Source: Micromonospora sp. MW-13 (lineage in GTDB: Bacteria; Actinomycetota; Actinomycetes; Mycobacteriales; Micromonosporaceae). From it: a DNA stretch of 64,000 nt. The notes beneath the pieces were generated by a model that saw nothing but the letters and a program-made list of their open reading frames with translations, was not told the origin of the DNA and did no database searches. Position numbers and translations under genes: made by a program. Below are positions 50,949-59,724 of this stretch, piece by piece. The first letter of the stretch is position 1; every line of letters starts with the position of its first letter. Where the stretch lies: contig NZ_QKKX01000009.1 in NCBI RefSeq assembly GCF_003434305.1, positions 682,001-746,000 of the forward strand. The letters are read 5' to 3'.

Positions 50949-51866
50949 TCAGTACCGGGCGAAGGAGCGGATCGGCATCCTCGGCCCGTATCGCGGGGCG
51001 TGCACGCCCTCGGCGGCGAGCAGCAGGCAGACCCGGCCGCGGTGGCCCCGGAACGGCTCCAGCAGCGCCAGCATCCGGGCGTCGTCGCCGCGCGGCTCCC
51101 CGGCCAGGGCCCAGGCCACCGTGTTCGGCACGTGGTAGTCGCCGACACTGACCGCGTCCGGGTCCCCGTACGCGATCCGCACCACCTCGGCGGCGGTCCA
51201 CGGGCCGATCCCCCGGATCGCGGTGAGCCGGCGGGTGGCCTCGGCGGAGTCGGCGCAGCGTTCCAGCCGGTCAGCCTCGGCGGCGGCCCGGCGCAGCGTG
51301 TCGGCCCGCTTCTGCTCCACCCCGAACGGGTGGAAGACCCAGTACGGCGCGGCGGCCACCGCCGCCGGCTCGGGCGGCAGCAGCAGCGGCTGCAACGGCC
51401 CAGGCGCCGGCTCCCCGAAGTGGCGCACGGTCGCCGCGTACGACCGGTACGCCTCCGTGCCGGTGACCTTCTGCTCCAGGATCGCCCGCAGCACGCGCGG
51501 GAAGAGCTGGCCGGTGGCCGGCATCCGCAGCCCGACGTGCCGCGCGGCCAGCCGGGCCACCAGCGGGTGCGCGCCGGCCAGCTCGGCGAAGCCGGTGCGG
51601 TCGTCGCGCAGCCCGGCGACCGCCTCGGCCCGCTGGACCGCCCAGTCGGCGCCGGGGCCGTACCCCTCGGCGAGCAGGTCCCCGCCGCCGGCCGGGCGCA
51701 GCGCGAGGGTGGCCGGGCCGGCGGGGGTGCGGGTGGCCCACCAGAACGTGCCGGCGGCGATCCGGGCGCACGGGTCGTACGTGCTGAACGTGAGCGACCG
51801 GACCGAGGCGGCCAGCCGGTAGCCGGCCGGCGGGCGCAGCGTCCGGCGGGCGGCGGGTTCGGTCAC
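50949..51866 (-). CDS. HhH-GPD DNA glycosylase (AlkA/3-methyladenine type)
   Basis: 305 aa. The N-terminal half is the AlkA-like beta domain. The HhH-GPD region includes ILEQKVTGTEAYRSY, ALTRIRGIG-type LTAIRGIGPWTAAEVV (helix-hairpin-helix, Gly/Pro rich), and YGDPDAVSVGDYHVPN with the catalytic Asp in GDYH. No iron-sulfur Cys set is present, which argues against an EndoIII type. It excises alkylated or damaged bases in base-excision repair. GTG 51866 was chosen because CAGAGT lies 6 nt upstream and the longer ORF start lacks support. Confidence 0.86.
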   Translation of the reverse strand: MTEPAARRTLRPPAGYRLAASVRSLTFSTYDPCARIAAGTFWWATRTPAGPATLALRPAGGGDLLAEGYGPGADWAVQRAEAVAGLRDDRTGFAELAGAHPLVARLAARHVGLRMPATGQLFPRVLRAILEQKVTGTEAYRSYAATVRHFGEPAPGPLQPLLLPPEPAAVAAAPYWVFHPFGVEQKRADTLRRAAAEADRLERCADSAEATRRLTAIRGIGPWTAAEVVRIAYGDPDAVSVGDYHVPNTVAWALAGEPRGDDARMLALLEPFRGHRGRVCLLLAAEGVHAPRYGPRMPIRSFARY

Positions 51867-52048
51867 CCCGACACTCTGCCACGACCGTCCCCGGCGGGGA
51901 CCGGCCACCGGGCCTCGGGGTCGGTACGGGTAGCCGGGGCCGCCCGCGTCCGAGCTGTCCTGGCTTCCGGCCTCCGGGTGTCCGATGACATCAGCCCGCC
52001 CCCCACGGGCATGGCCGCCCGATGGTACGGAGCCACCGCGTCAACGGA

Positions 52049-52906
52049 TCAACGGCGGACGGAGAAGATCCCCGGCGGCGGCGGGGTGGAGTCGGTGGCG
52101 TCGGCGTCGCGCACCACGGCGGCCCCGCCGGCGAACCGGTCGAGTTCGTCGCCGGCCAGCACCCGGCCGGGGAACCAGTCCCCGGCCGCCCGGCGGGTCA
52201 GCTCCGGCACCGGCGGCTCGACCCGGCCCGCGACCAGCACCAGGTTGCCGTAGCGCCGGCCGCGTAGCACCGCCGCGTCGCCGATCAGGCAGGCCCGGGG
52301 CAGCACCGCGCGGACCGTGGCGACCTGGGCGCGGGCGTGCCGCAGCGGCGGGCCGTCGGCGATGTTGGCCAGGTACCAGCCGCCGGGGTGGAGCACCCGG
52401 GCCACCTCGGCCGCGTACTCCACGCTGGTCAGGTGCGCCGGGGTGCGGGCACCCGCGAAGACGTCCGCGACCACCACGTCGTAGCTGCCGTCCCGGGCGG
52501 ACTCCAGGGTGGCCCGGGCGTCGGCGACCCGCACCTTCAGCCGGGGGTCCGCCGGCCAGGGCAGCTCCCGGCGGACCAGGCCGACCAGGGCGGCGTCCAC
52601 CTCGGACACCCGCTGGGTCGAGCCGGGCCGGGTGGCCTGCGTGTACCGGGGCAGGGTCAGCGCGCCGCCGCCCAGGTGCAGCACCCGCAGCGGCGCGCCC
52701 GGCGGGGCGACCAGGTCGAGGGCGGCGGCCAGCCGCCGGACGTACTCGAACTCCAGGTGGGTGGGGTCGGCGAGGTCCACGTGCGACTGCGGGGCGCCGT
52801 CGAGCAGCAGGGTGAACGAGCGCGGCCGGTCCGCGTCCGGGACCAGCTCGGCCTCGCCGGTGTCCACCCGCGCCACGATCCGGTCCGTACCCCGGCGGCG
52901 GCCCAT
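52049..52906 (-). CDS. Spermidine-synthase-like SAM-fold protein
   Basis: 285 aa. It has the class I nucleotide fold of SpeE-like proteins: RVLHLGGGALTLPRY (motif I), VSEVDAALVGLVR, VRVADARATLES, YDVVVADVFAGARTP and VLHPGGWYLANIAD. The polyamine-site residues of true spermidine synthase are not evident, so it may use SAM or another ligand differently. It is the last gene of the herA operon. ATG 52906 overlaps the preceding stop (TGATG), which links it to nurA. Whether it takes part in DNA-end processing is unknown. Confidence 0.8.
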   Translation of the reverse strand: MGRRRGTDRIVARVDTGEAELVPDADRPRSFTLLLDGAPQSHVDLADPTHLEFEYVRRLAAALDLVAPPGAPLRVLHLGGGALTLPRYTQATRPGSTQRVSEVDAALVGLVRRELPWPADPRLKVRVADARATLESARDGSYDVVVADVFAGARTPAHLTSVEYAAEVARVLHPGGWYLANIADGPPLRHARAQVATVRAVLPRACLIGDAAVLRGRRYGNLVLVAGRVEPPVPELTRRAAGDWFPGRVLAGDELDRFAGGAAVVRDADATDSTPPPPGIFSVRR

Positions 52907-53913
52907 CAGTGGCGGGGACCGCGGCCCCGGGCCGCGGCGGTCAGCGCCCGGTGCAGCAGGCGGGCGTCGCCGAGCAGCGCCCGCAGGCGACGCTCCAAAC
53001 CGGCGATCGGGATCAGGTTCTGCGGGGCCCGTGGGTCCTTGTACGGGGTGGACGCGAACCGGGGGAGGGTGACCAGCGACAGGTCGGCCAGCCCGATCGC
53101 CTCGGACTCGGCCAGCTCGGCCGAGCACTCGACCCGCACGATGCCGGCCCACGGCGCGCCGCCGGCCCCCGGCAGTCGCAGGTACCAGGAGTATCCGCCC
53201 CAGGCGGTGCCGAGCTTGAACACCGGGGACCGCTGGCCCGCCCGCAGCCCGGTCACCACGGCCGTCAGCCGGGCGTCGAGGTACTGGCTGTGCTGGGTCT
53301 TGACGTAGCCGAGCGCCCGGGGCAACTGCCGGCGGCTGCGCAGCGGGCCGTCGACCACCAGCAGGTCCCCGTCGACCCGGGCCGCCCCGGAGACCTCCAC
53401 CTCCAGCGCGGTCAGCGGCCCCTGCACGGCCGCCTGGAGCTTGTTCAGCTCGCCGGTGCCGCCGACCCGGTGCACCGGGTAGCGCACCGTCCCGGCCCGC
53501 ACCTCCCGGGCCGACGGGCTGGCCGTGAACAGCCCCCGCCGTACCTGCGTCCCGGCGAGCCGGGCCGCGCCCCGCTCCAGGTCGCAGCGGACCACCCCGG
53601 CCGCGTAGGAGGCGGCCACGCCGGGGAACGACGCCCCGTCGGCCTCGGCCGTCCAGACGCTGGCGTCGATCCGGCGCACCCCGTCGACCAGCAGCACCAC
53701 GTCCGGTGCCCGCACCCCGGCCCGGACGTCGATCGCCCGCCAGTCCACCGCCGGCAGCTCCACCTCGGCGTCGACCTGCTGCCTGCTCGGCGTGGCCGGC
53801 CCGCCGGGGACCGCCTCGAAGGAGGCCCCGTAGCCCGGGTCCCAGACGTCGACGAACAGCTCCGGGGCCGCGACCTGCGGCGCCGGCCCGGCCGGCCCGG
53901 TCGGCCCCGTCAC
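52906..53913 (-). CDS. nurA: NurA-like 5'-3' nuclease
   Basis: 335 aa. The features expected of the NurA family are present: VVLLVDGVRRID (metal Asp77-Gly78), VVDGPLRSRRQL (Asp188-Gly-Pro-Leu) and LGYVKTQHSQYLD (Lys205). A later region IVRVECSAELAESEAIG may supply further acidic residues. NurA forms a ring complex with HerA that degrades 5' strands so that Rad50-Mre11-processed DNA ends can recombine. The position, directly after rad50 in an operon with herA and mre11, strongly supports the call. GTG 53913 overlaps the rad50 stop. The family is divergent in sequence, so a profile search is the decisive test. Confidence 0.78.
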   Translation of the reverse strand: MTGPTGPAGPAPQVAAPELFVDVWDPGYGASFEAVPGGPATPSRQQVDAEVELPAVDWRAIDVRAGVRAPDVVLLVDGVRRIDASVWTAEADGASFPGVAASYAAGVVRCDLERGAARLAGTQVRRGLFTASPSAREVRAGTVRYPVHRVGGTGELNKLQAAVQGPLTALEVEVSGAARVDGDLLVVDGPLRSRRQLPRALGYVKTQHSQYLDARLTAVVTGLRAGQRSPVFKLGTAWGGYSWYLRLPGAGGAPWAGIVRVECSAELAESEAIGLADLSLVTLPRFASTPYKDPRAPQNLIPIAGLERRLRALLGDARLLHRALTAAARGRGPRH

Positions 53914-56384
53914 AGGCCGGTCCGTTCCACCCGGGCGGAGCGGGCGTCCTTGCGGACCTCGTACCGGACCGGGATGCGCTCGGCGAGGGCCGGCACGTGG
54001 GTGACCACCCCGACCATCCGGTCGCCCCGGGCGGCCAGGCTCTCCAGGGTGGCCGCCACCGTGTCCAGGGTGGCCGCGTCCAGGGTGCCGAATCCCTCGT
54101 CCAGGACGATCGACTCCAGGCTCGCCGCCGTGGTGGACATCCCGGCGAGCTGCTCCGACAGCGCCAGCGCCAACGCCAGCGACGCCTGGAACGTCTCCCC
54201 GCCGGACAGGGTGCGCACCCCGCGCCGCAGCCCCGCGTCGTGGTGGTCGACCACGAAGAACTCGCCCTTGTCGTGCACCAGGTCGTACTGGCCGCCGGAC
54301 AGCTCGCGCAGGATCCCCGACGCGCCGTCGACCAGCAGGTCGAGCGCCTCGGCCAGCAGCCAGCGCTCGAAGTTGTTGGCCCGCAGGTGTCCCGCGAGGG
54401 CCCGGGCCACCCGGGCCTGCTGCTCGTGGCCGGCCCGCTGCTCGCGCAGCCCGGCGGCCTGCTCGCGGCGCTCCACCAGCCGCCGGTGGGCCGCCTCGGC
54501 GCGCTCCACCGCGACGGTGGCCGCCCGCACCGGGTCGTCCCCGGCGGTCAGCCCGGCGGCGGCGAAGACCTCGCCGATCCGCTCCTCCACGGCCGCCTCG
54601 GCGGCCTCCGCCGCGGCGACCGCCGCGGCCAGCCCCACCCGGTCCGTCCGCCGCCGGAGCGCCTCCGCGTCGGCCCACCCGGTCAGCGTCGCCCAGGCCG
54701 TGGCAACGTCGTCGCGGTCGGCGGCCGGCGGGCCGAACCGGGCCAACCCGTCCCGGGTCCCGTCGAACTCCCGCCACGCGGCGCGCAGCCGCTCCTCGGC
54801 GGCGTCCAGCGCGGCCCGGGCCCGCCGGGCGGCCTCCCGGCCGGCCCGCACCCCGCCCGCCGCCTCGTCCAGCTCCCGGCGCAGCCGGGCGTGCTCGGCC
54901 AGGTCGTGCCGCAGCGCCTCGGGGGCGGCGGCACCGGCGAGCTGGTCGTCCAGCTCCGCCAGCCGGCCCCGGAGCTGGTCGTGCTGGGCCCGGGCGCGTA
55001 GCAGCACCCGCTCCAGGTCGCGGGCCGCCACGTCGCGCTCCTGCACCGCCCGCTGCGCCTCCTGGGTCGCCGCCCGGGCCGCCTTCCCGGCGGCGGTGGC
55101 CCTGGCCACCGCCGAGCCGGCCGGCACCGCCGGCACCCGGGGCACCACCTGCTCGCAGACCGGGCAGGCCGCCCCGTCGACCAGGTGCGCCCGCAGCGCC
55201 ACCGCCTGGTCGGTGGCCTTCGCCTCCTCGTGTGCCCGGAACGCCGCCTCCAGGTCGGCCTCGGCCCGCCCGACCGCCGCCCGCGCCGCGGCCAGCGCGG
55301 CCACCGCCGTGTCGTGCTCGCCCTGCGCCGCGGTCACCGCCGTGGCCACCGACCCGGCCTCGCCGGCCAGCCGGTCCCGATCGGCGTGCGCCCTGAGCAG
55401 CAGCCGCAGCGCGCTCTCGTCGCCCGCGCCGGCCAGCTCCCCGCGCAGCTTCTCCTCGCGCTCCTCGGCCAGCGCCACCCCGGCCGCCGCCTCGTCGGCG
55501 CCAACCCGCGCGGCGGCCACCGCCCGGGCCACCTCGGCCACCCCGTCGGGTGCCCGCACCGCGCCGAGCCCGGCCAGCTCGGCGTCGAGGGCGGCCAGCG
55601 CCGCGTGCGCGTCCCGCGCCGCCGCCCGGGCCCGCTCCCGTTCCGGTACGGCCGCCGCGACCGCCCCGGCCAGTTCCTGCGCCCGGCCGACCTGGGCCTG
55701 CGCGTCGGCCAGCGCCGCGTCGTCGACGTCGGCGAGCCCGCCGAGCATCCGGTCGACCGCCTCCAGCCTCGCCTCGGCCTGACCGGCCCGCTCGGTGGCC
55801 CGCTTCTGCACGTCCTCGTAGACGCCGAGGCCGAGGAGGTTGACCAGGATCTGCTGCCGGGTCGCCGGCCGGGCGTGCAGGAAGTCGGCGAACTGCCCCT
55901 GCGGCAGCACCACGCAGCTCGTGAACTGCTCGTACGGCAGCCCGACCGCCTCCAGCACCGCCCGATCCATCTCGGCCGGGGTGCCGGCCACCACCTCGCC
56001 GAGGTCCTCCGGGCTGAGCCCGGTGTCCAGCTTGGTCACGTCGAACCCGGCCGGCATGAGCTGCAACCCGGCGTTGGCCGTCTTGACGTTGCCCCGGCCG
56101 TCCCGGCGGACCACCCGGGTCGCCACGTAGCGGTCCCCGGCCGACTCGAAGACCAGCCGGACCCGGGCCTCGGTGGCGGACGGGGCGAGCGCGTTCGCCA
56201 GCCCCCGCGTCCCGCCCCAGCGGGGCACCGTGCCGTACAGGGCGAAGCAGATGGCGTCCAGCACCGTCGACTTGCCGGAGCCCGTCGGCCCGACCAGGGC
56301 GAAGAAGTCGGCGTCGGTGAAGTCCACGGTGGTCTCGTCGCGGAAGACGGTGAAGCCCGCCATGTCCAGCCGCATCGGGCGCAT
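53910..56384 (-). CDS. sbcC: SbcC/Rad50-type SMC ATPase
   Basis: 824 aa. Walker A GPTGSGKST lies at 32-40, long coiled-coil arms surround the zinc hook CPVC at 406-409, and the C-terminal half-site has signature LSGGETFQ (about 726-733) and Walker B IVLDEGFGTLD (about 758). Rad50 holds DNA ends and drives the Mre11 nuclease. It is shorter than E. coli SbcC (1048 aa) and nearer to compact actinobacterial and archaeal forms, with arms of perhaps 250 residues each. ATG 56384 overlaps the sbcD stop; MRLDMAGF a few codons on is an alternative start. Confidence 0.93.
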   Translation of the reverse strand: MRPMRLDMAGFTVFRDETTVDFTDADFFALVGPTGSGKSTVLDAICFALYGTVPRWGGTRGLANALAPSATEARVRLVFESAGDRYVATRVVRRDGRGNVKTANAGLQLMPAGFDVTKLDTGLSPEDLGEVVAGTPAEMDRAVLEAVGLPYEQFTSCVVLPQGQFADFLHARPATRQQILVNLLGLGVYEDVQKRATERAGQAEARLEAVDRMLGGLADVDDAALADAQAQVGRAQELAGAVAAAVPERERARAAARDAHAALAALDAELAGLGAVRAPDGVAEVARAVAAARVGADEAAAGVALAEEREEKLRGELAGAGDESALRLLLRAHADRDRLAGEAGSVATAVTAAQGEHDTAVAALAAARAAVGRAEADLEAAFRAHEEAKATDQAVALRAHLVDGAACPVCEQVVPRVPAVPAGSAVARATAAGKAARAATQEAQRAVQERDVAARDLERVLLRARAQHDQLRGRLAELDDQLAGAAAPEALRHDLAEHARLRRELDEAAGGVRAGREAARRARAALDAAEERLRAAWREFDGTRDGLARFGPPAADRDDVATAWATLTGWADAEALRRRTDRVGLAAAVAAAEAAEAAVEERIGEVFAAAGLTAGDDPVRAATVAVERAEAAHRRLVERREQAAGLREQRAGHEQQARVARALAGHLRANNFERWLLAEALDLLVDGASGILRELSGGQYDLVHDKGEFFVVDHHDAGLRRGVRTLSGGETFQASLALALALSEQLAGMSTTAASLESIVLDEGFGTLDAATLDTVAATLESLAARGDRMVGVVTHVPALAERIPVRYEVRKDARSARVERTGL

Positions 56385-57532
56385 CAGCGGTCCACCTCCT
56401 CGAACAGCTCGTCGAACAGCTCCCGGACGCCGGAGTCGGCGTGCCCCCGGCTGTCCAGGTAGTCGGCGAACAGCTCGCGGGGCGACCGGCCGGCCCGCTG
56501 GGCGGTGCGCGTCCCGCTGCCGGGGACCGGCACCAGCTCCGGGTCGATCCGGATCTCCAGGGCCCGGGGCAGCAGCTCCTGCACCTCCTCGCGCAGCCCG
56601 GCCCGGGGCTGCTCCCGGACGAACACCCGCAGCCAGCCCTCCGGCGGGGTGACCTCGGCGAGCTGGGCCAGGGTGCCCCGCACCGTGCGCAGCGGCACGG
56701 CCGCCGGGACCGGCACCTCCCGGATGCGCGCCGCGCTCGTCGCCGTCACCTCGACGATGGTGACCGACGGGACGTTCTCCTGCTCGCCGAAGTCCACGGC
56801 GAGTGGGCTGCCGCTGTACCGGATCGGGCAGGGGCCGGACACCCGCTGCGAGCGGTGCAGGTGGCCCAGCGCCACGTAGTGCGCGGTGCCCGGGAACACC
56901 GTCGCCGGGACGGCGTACCCGAGGACGGTGTGCGCGTCGCGCTCGCCGCCGCCGGTGGCCGCCCCGACCACGGTGAGGTGGGCGGTGACCAGGTGCACCC
57001 GGTCCGGCTCGGTGAAGCCCTCGGTCAGCCGGCCGAGCACCCGGCCGAGGTGGTCGGCGTACGTCTGGGTGGCCTCGGCGGCGGTCAGCTCGTACATCTC
57101 CACGGCGCGGACGGCGTACCGCTGGGACAGGAACGGCAGCGCGGCCACCCGCCACCGCTCCCCGCCGGCGGTGACCCCGTCGATCACGTGCTCGTCCGGG
57201 TTCTCCCGGACCCCGCCGCGCAGGGTGATGCCGGCCGCCTCGGCCCACGGCCGCAGCGCGTCGAGGGCTTGGCCGTTGTCGTGGTTGCCGCCGATGGCCA
57301 GCACGTCCGCGCCGGTGCGGCGCAGCGCGGTCAGCGCCCGGGTGACCAGCCGGGTCGCCTCCGGGGTGGGCGCGGCCGTGTCGTAGAGGTCGCCCGCGAC
57401 GATGACCAGGTCCGGCTGCTCCTGCCGGGCGACGTCGATCACCCCGGCGAGGACCTGCTTGTGCTCCTCGGCCCGGGACTGCCCCTTGAGCACCTTGCCG
57501 ACGTGCCAGTCCGAGGTGTGCAGGATCTTCAC
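56384..57532 (-). CDS. sbcD: SbcD/Mre11-type exonuclease subunit
   Basis: 382 aa. All calcineurin-like metal motifs are present: ILHTSDWHVGK (Asp8, His10), VIVAGDLYD (Asp48), IGGNHDN (Asn83, His84, Asp85), VTAHLTV and ALGHLHRSQ. It is the nuclease partner of SbcC/Rad50. The C-terminal 120 residues hold the capping and Rad50-binding parts. GTG 57532 was chosen to give VKILHTSDWH, the family start; a GAAGGG ribosome stretch lies upstream. It is 80 bp after herA, with no terminator in between, and overlaps sbcC. Confidence 0.94.
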   Translation of the reverse strand: MKILHTSDWHVGKVLKGQSRAEEHKQVLAGVIDVARQEQPDLVIVAGDLYDTAAPTPEATRLVTRALTALRRTGADVLAIGGNHDNGQALDALRPWAEAAGITLRGGVRENPDEHVIDGVTAGGERWRVAALPFLSQRYAVRAVEMYELTAAEATQTYADHLGRVLGRLTEGFTEPDRVHLVTAHLTVVGAATGGGERDAHTVLGYAVPATVFPGTAHYVALGHLHRSQRVSGPCPIRYSGSPLAVDFGEQENVPSVTIVEVTATSAARIREVPVPAAVPLRTVRGTLAQLAEVTPPEGWLRVFVREQPRAGLREEVQELLPRALEIRIDPELVPVPGSGTRTAQRAGRSPRELFADYLDSRGHADSGVRELFDELFEEVDR

Positions 57533-57612
57533 CGTGCGGGCCCTTCGTTCGCGACTGCGGGACTTCCTCGCTTCGCTCGGGCGTTCCTCGCGCTCACGGG
57601 TCTCTCGCCCCC
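57533..57612 (-). other. 80-bp herA-sbcD gap with CGCTTCGCTC-type low-complexity sequence
   Basis: The plus-strand text contains TTCGTTCGCGAC, CTTCGCTCGGG and TTCCTCGCGCTC in a row, a degenerate TCGC/CTCG repeat. No terminator or promoter is clear, so the operon probably continues through it. Confidence 0.4.
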
Positions 57613-59367
57613 TCAGAACGGGATGTCGTCGTCGCTCGTGCCGCCGCCCGAGCCGACCACCACGAACGGGTCGGCCGCCCCGGTGATCGACCGTAGCGTC
57701 TCCGAGGGCGCCCGGCCGGCCTCGGAGACCCGGGTGGCCCAGGCCGGGAACGGGAACTCCAGGCAGAGCGGCACCGGGATGTCGGGCTGGTTGACGAACA
57801 TGGTGCCCGGCTTGGCCAGCAGCGCCCGCTGCCGCTGGGCGGGCGGGAGGAAACCGTACTCCGGGCGGGACGCCTCGGCCGGGTCGAGCCGGCCGACCAC
57901 CCGGATCGCCGAGTTGGTGACGATCCGCCGTTCCACCTCGCTCGCCGTCTGCTGGGCGCCGACCAGGATCACCCCGAGCGAGCGGCCCCGCTCGGCGATG
58001 TCGAGCAGCACCTCCTTGATCGGCGAGGAGCCCTCCCGGGGGGCGTACTTGTTCAGCTCGTCGAGGACGACGAAGAGCAGCGGCTTGGCCGTGCCGGCCT
58101 TCTCCTTGCGCTCGAACTCGCTCTTGAGCGTCACGCCGACCACGAAACGCTGCGCCCGGTCGGGCAGGTTGTGCAGGTCGACGACGGTGACCTGGGCGCT
58201 CTCGGCGGTGTTGATCGAGTGCGGGCGGCGGGTGGCCAGGTCGCCCCGGATCAGCCGGCCCAGGTCCTTCTTGCTGCCGATCAGCCGCCGGGCGAACGCG
58301 TTGACCGTGCCCAGGCCGACCGCGCTGCCCGCCCAGTCGCCCCGGGTCTCGTCGTCGTTGAGCTGCTCCACGATGTGGTCGACCAGATCCGTGTACGAGC
58401 CGAGCCGGACCCCGTCGACGCTCACCCCGCCGTCGGCGGGCTGGGCGTAGCGGGCCAGGTGGGCGGCGACCGAGTGGACCACCATCGTGTACTGCTGGCG
58501 TTCGTCGTCGGCGTCGGCGAAGACGTACGGCAAAAGGCGGTCGGCGCAGAACTCGCTCAGCGTCCAGTAGAAACTGTCCACCCCGGTCAGTCGGCTGCTC
58601 ACGTCCGGCGTTCCGGAGGAGTCGCCGACCCGGGGCGGGGCGTACACCCGCACGTCGGGGAAGGCGCCGGCGTCCAGCCCGAGCTTCGCGTAGCCGGCCC
58701 GGGTGGCGTCGTCGAGACGGGTGTTGGGGTGGTCGAGGAACAGCAGGTCCTCGCCCTTGACGTTGAAGATCAGCGCCTTGGCGTTGACCGCGTCCCCACC
58801 GAGCACCCCGGAGCGGAAGACCGAGTAGAGCAGGAAGGTGGCGAAGCTGGTCTTGGTGGCCACCCCGGAGATGCCGGAGATGGAGACGTGCGCGCCCCGG
58901 CTGCCGTCGAGGAAGTCGGCGTTGAGGTAGACCGGCACTCCGTCGCGGCCCATCCCCATCGGGACCCGCCGCTCCATCCGGTCGAAGTGCAGCGCCCGGG
59001 CCCGGGCGTCGCCCTCGGCCCGGTGCACCACCGCGCCCGGGGTCGGCGGGACGTAGAGCTCCGGGTCGACCCGGGTGGTGGTGATCTCGGCCGCTTCCTG
59101 CACCATCGCCGGCAGGGTGCCGTCGGCGATGGCGAAGACGTCCGAGTCGAACTGGGCGCCCTCGTGCCGGGCCCGTACCTGGGTCACCACCCCGGCGATG
59201 GTCACCGGCTCCCGGTCGGGCAGCTCCCGGCGGGTCACCACCACGTCGTCGAGCTGGAGGTAGCTGCCGGGGGCCACGGCCGTCCAGAACGTCAGCGGGG
59301 TGGCGTCGGCGGTGCCGAGCACCCGGCCGACCCCCTCGCCGGGGCCGTCGAACTGGTCGTCGGTCAT
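57613..59367 (-). CDS. herA: HerA-family ATPase / DNA translocase with degenerate P-loop
   Basis: 584 aa. The N-terminal beta-barrel (HAS-barrel, about 1-110) has LGTADATPLTFWTAVAPGSY and VVTQVRARHEGAQ. The RecA-like core follows. Its P-loop region reads GISGVATKTSF (165-175): Lys172 and Thr173 are kept but the usual glycines of GxxGxGKS are not. Walker B FVVLDELNKY (Asp436, Glu437), a sensor Gln in LVGAQQTASEVERR and the arginine-finger region RIVTNSAIRVVG follow. HerA forms hexamers that pump DNA through NurA. It is the first gene of the operon. ATG 59367 begins MTDDQFDGPG. Confidence 0.87.
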   Translation of the reverse strand: MTDDQFDGPGEGVGRVLGTADATPLTFWTAVAPGSYLQLDDVVVTRRELPDREPVTIAGVVTQVRARHEGAQFDSDVFAIADGTLPAMVQEAAEITTTRVDPELYVPPTPGAVVHRAEGDARARALHFDRMERRVPMGMGRDGVPVYLNADFLDGSRGAHVSISGISGVATKTSFATFLLYSVFRSGVLGGDAVNAKALIFNVKGEDLLFLDHPNTRLDDATRAGYAKLGLDAGAFPDVRVYAPPRVGDSSGTPDVSSRLTGVDSFYWTLSEFCADRLLPYVFADADDERQQYTMVVHSVAAHLARYAQPADGGVSVDGVRLGSYTDLVDHIVEQLNDDETRGDWAGSAVGLGTVNAFARRLIGSKKDLGRLIRGDLATRRPHSINTAESAQVTVVDLHNLPDRAQRFVVGVTLKSEFERKEKAGTAKPLLFVVLDELNKYAPREGSSPIKEVLLDIAERGRSLGVILVGAQQTASEVERRIVTNSAIRVVGRLDPAEASRPEYGFLPPAQRQRALLAKPGTMFVNQPDIPVPLCLEFPFPAWATRVSEAGRAPSETLRSITGAADPFVVVGSGGGTSDDDIPF

Positions 59368-59724
59368 CCACGGGCTCCGGTCAGCTGGTCTCGGTCACGG
59401 CACACGTGAGCATCCTGCCCGAGGGATGTGACACGTTGCCACGCGACGCGGCGGACGCCACCCGCCGGGCCGGAGCGCGGTCGCGCAGCGCGTCCGACCA
59501 AACACGCCCGGTTGCGAAAATCTTGGCCGGGGGGCGTGACAGGTGGGGGTGGGGCGGGGCGAGAATAGGCACGACACCCATCGACGATCTTCCAATCATC
59601 GATGCGATCGGGTGCCCCGGCGGCTCGTGACCTGTGCGCCGCCGGTCGGCCCGCCGGCCACCGCCGCCGGGTCGTCGCCGGTCGGCACCCCCCGACCGGC
59701 CGTCCGAGGGAAGGCAGGAACCCC
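59368..59724. other. 357-bp divergent region between herA and the M4 protease gene
   Basis: No convincing coding frame is present. A G-rich stretch (59540-59560) precedes GAATAG (59563-59568) and an AT-richer patch (59575-59600) before the protease gene; a protease promoter is likely here but its -35 and -10 cannot be fixed. The minus-strand promoter of herA is also unassigned. Confidence 0.35.

Noticed and set aside
53910..57248. Very long minus-strand frames such as 1112 codons covering sbcC and beyond
   Set aside because: The N-terminal part is out-of-frame sequence over sbcD; the true start is the ATG overlapping the sbcD stop.
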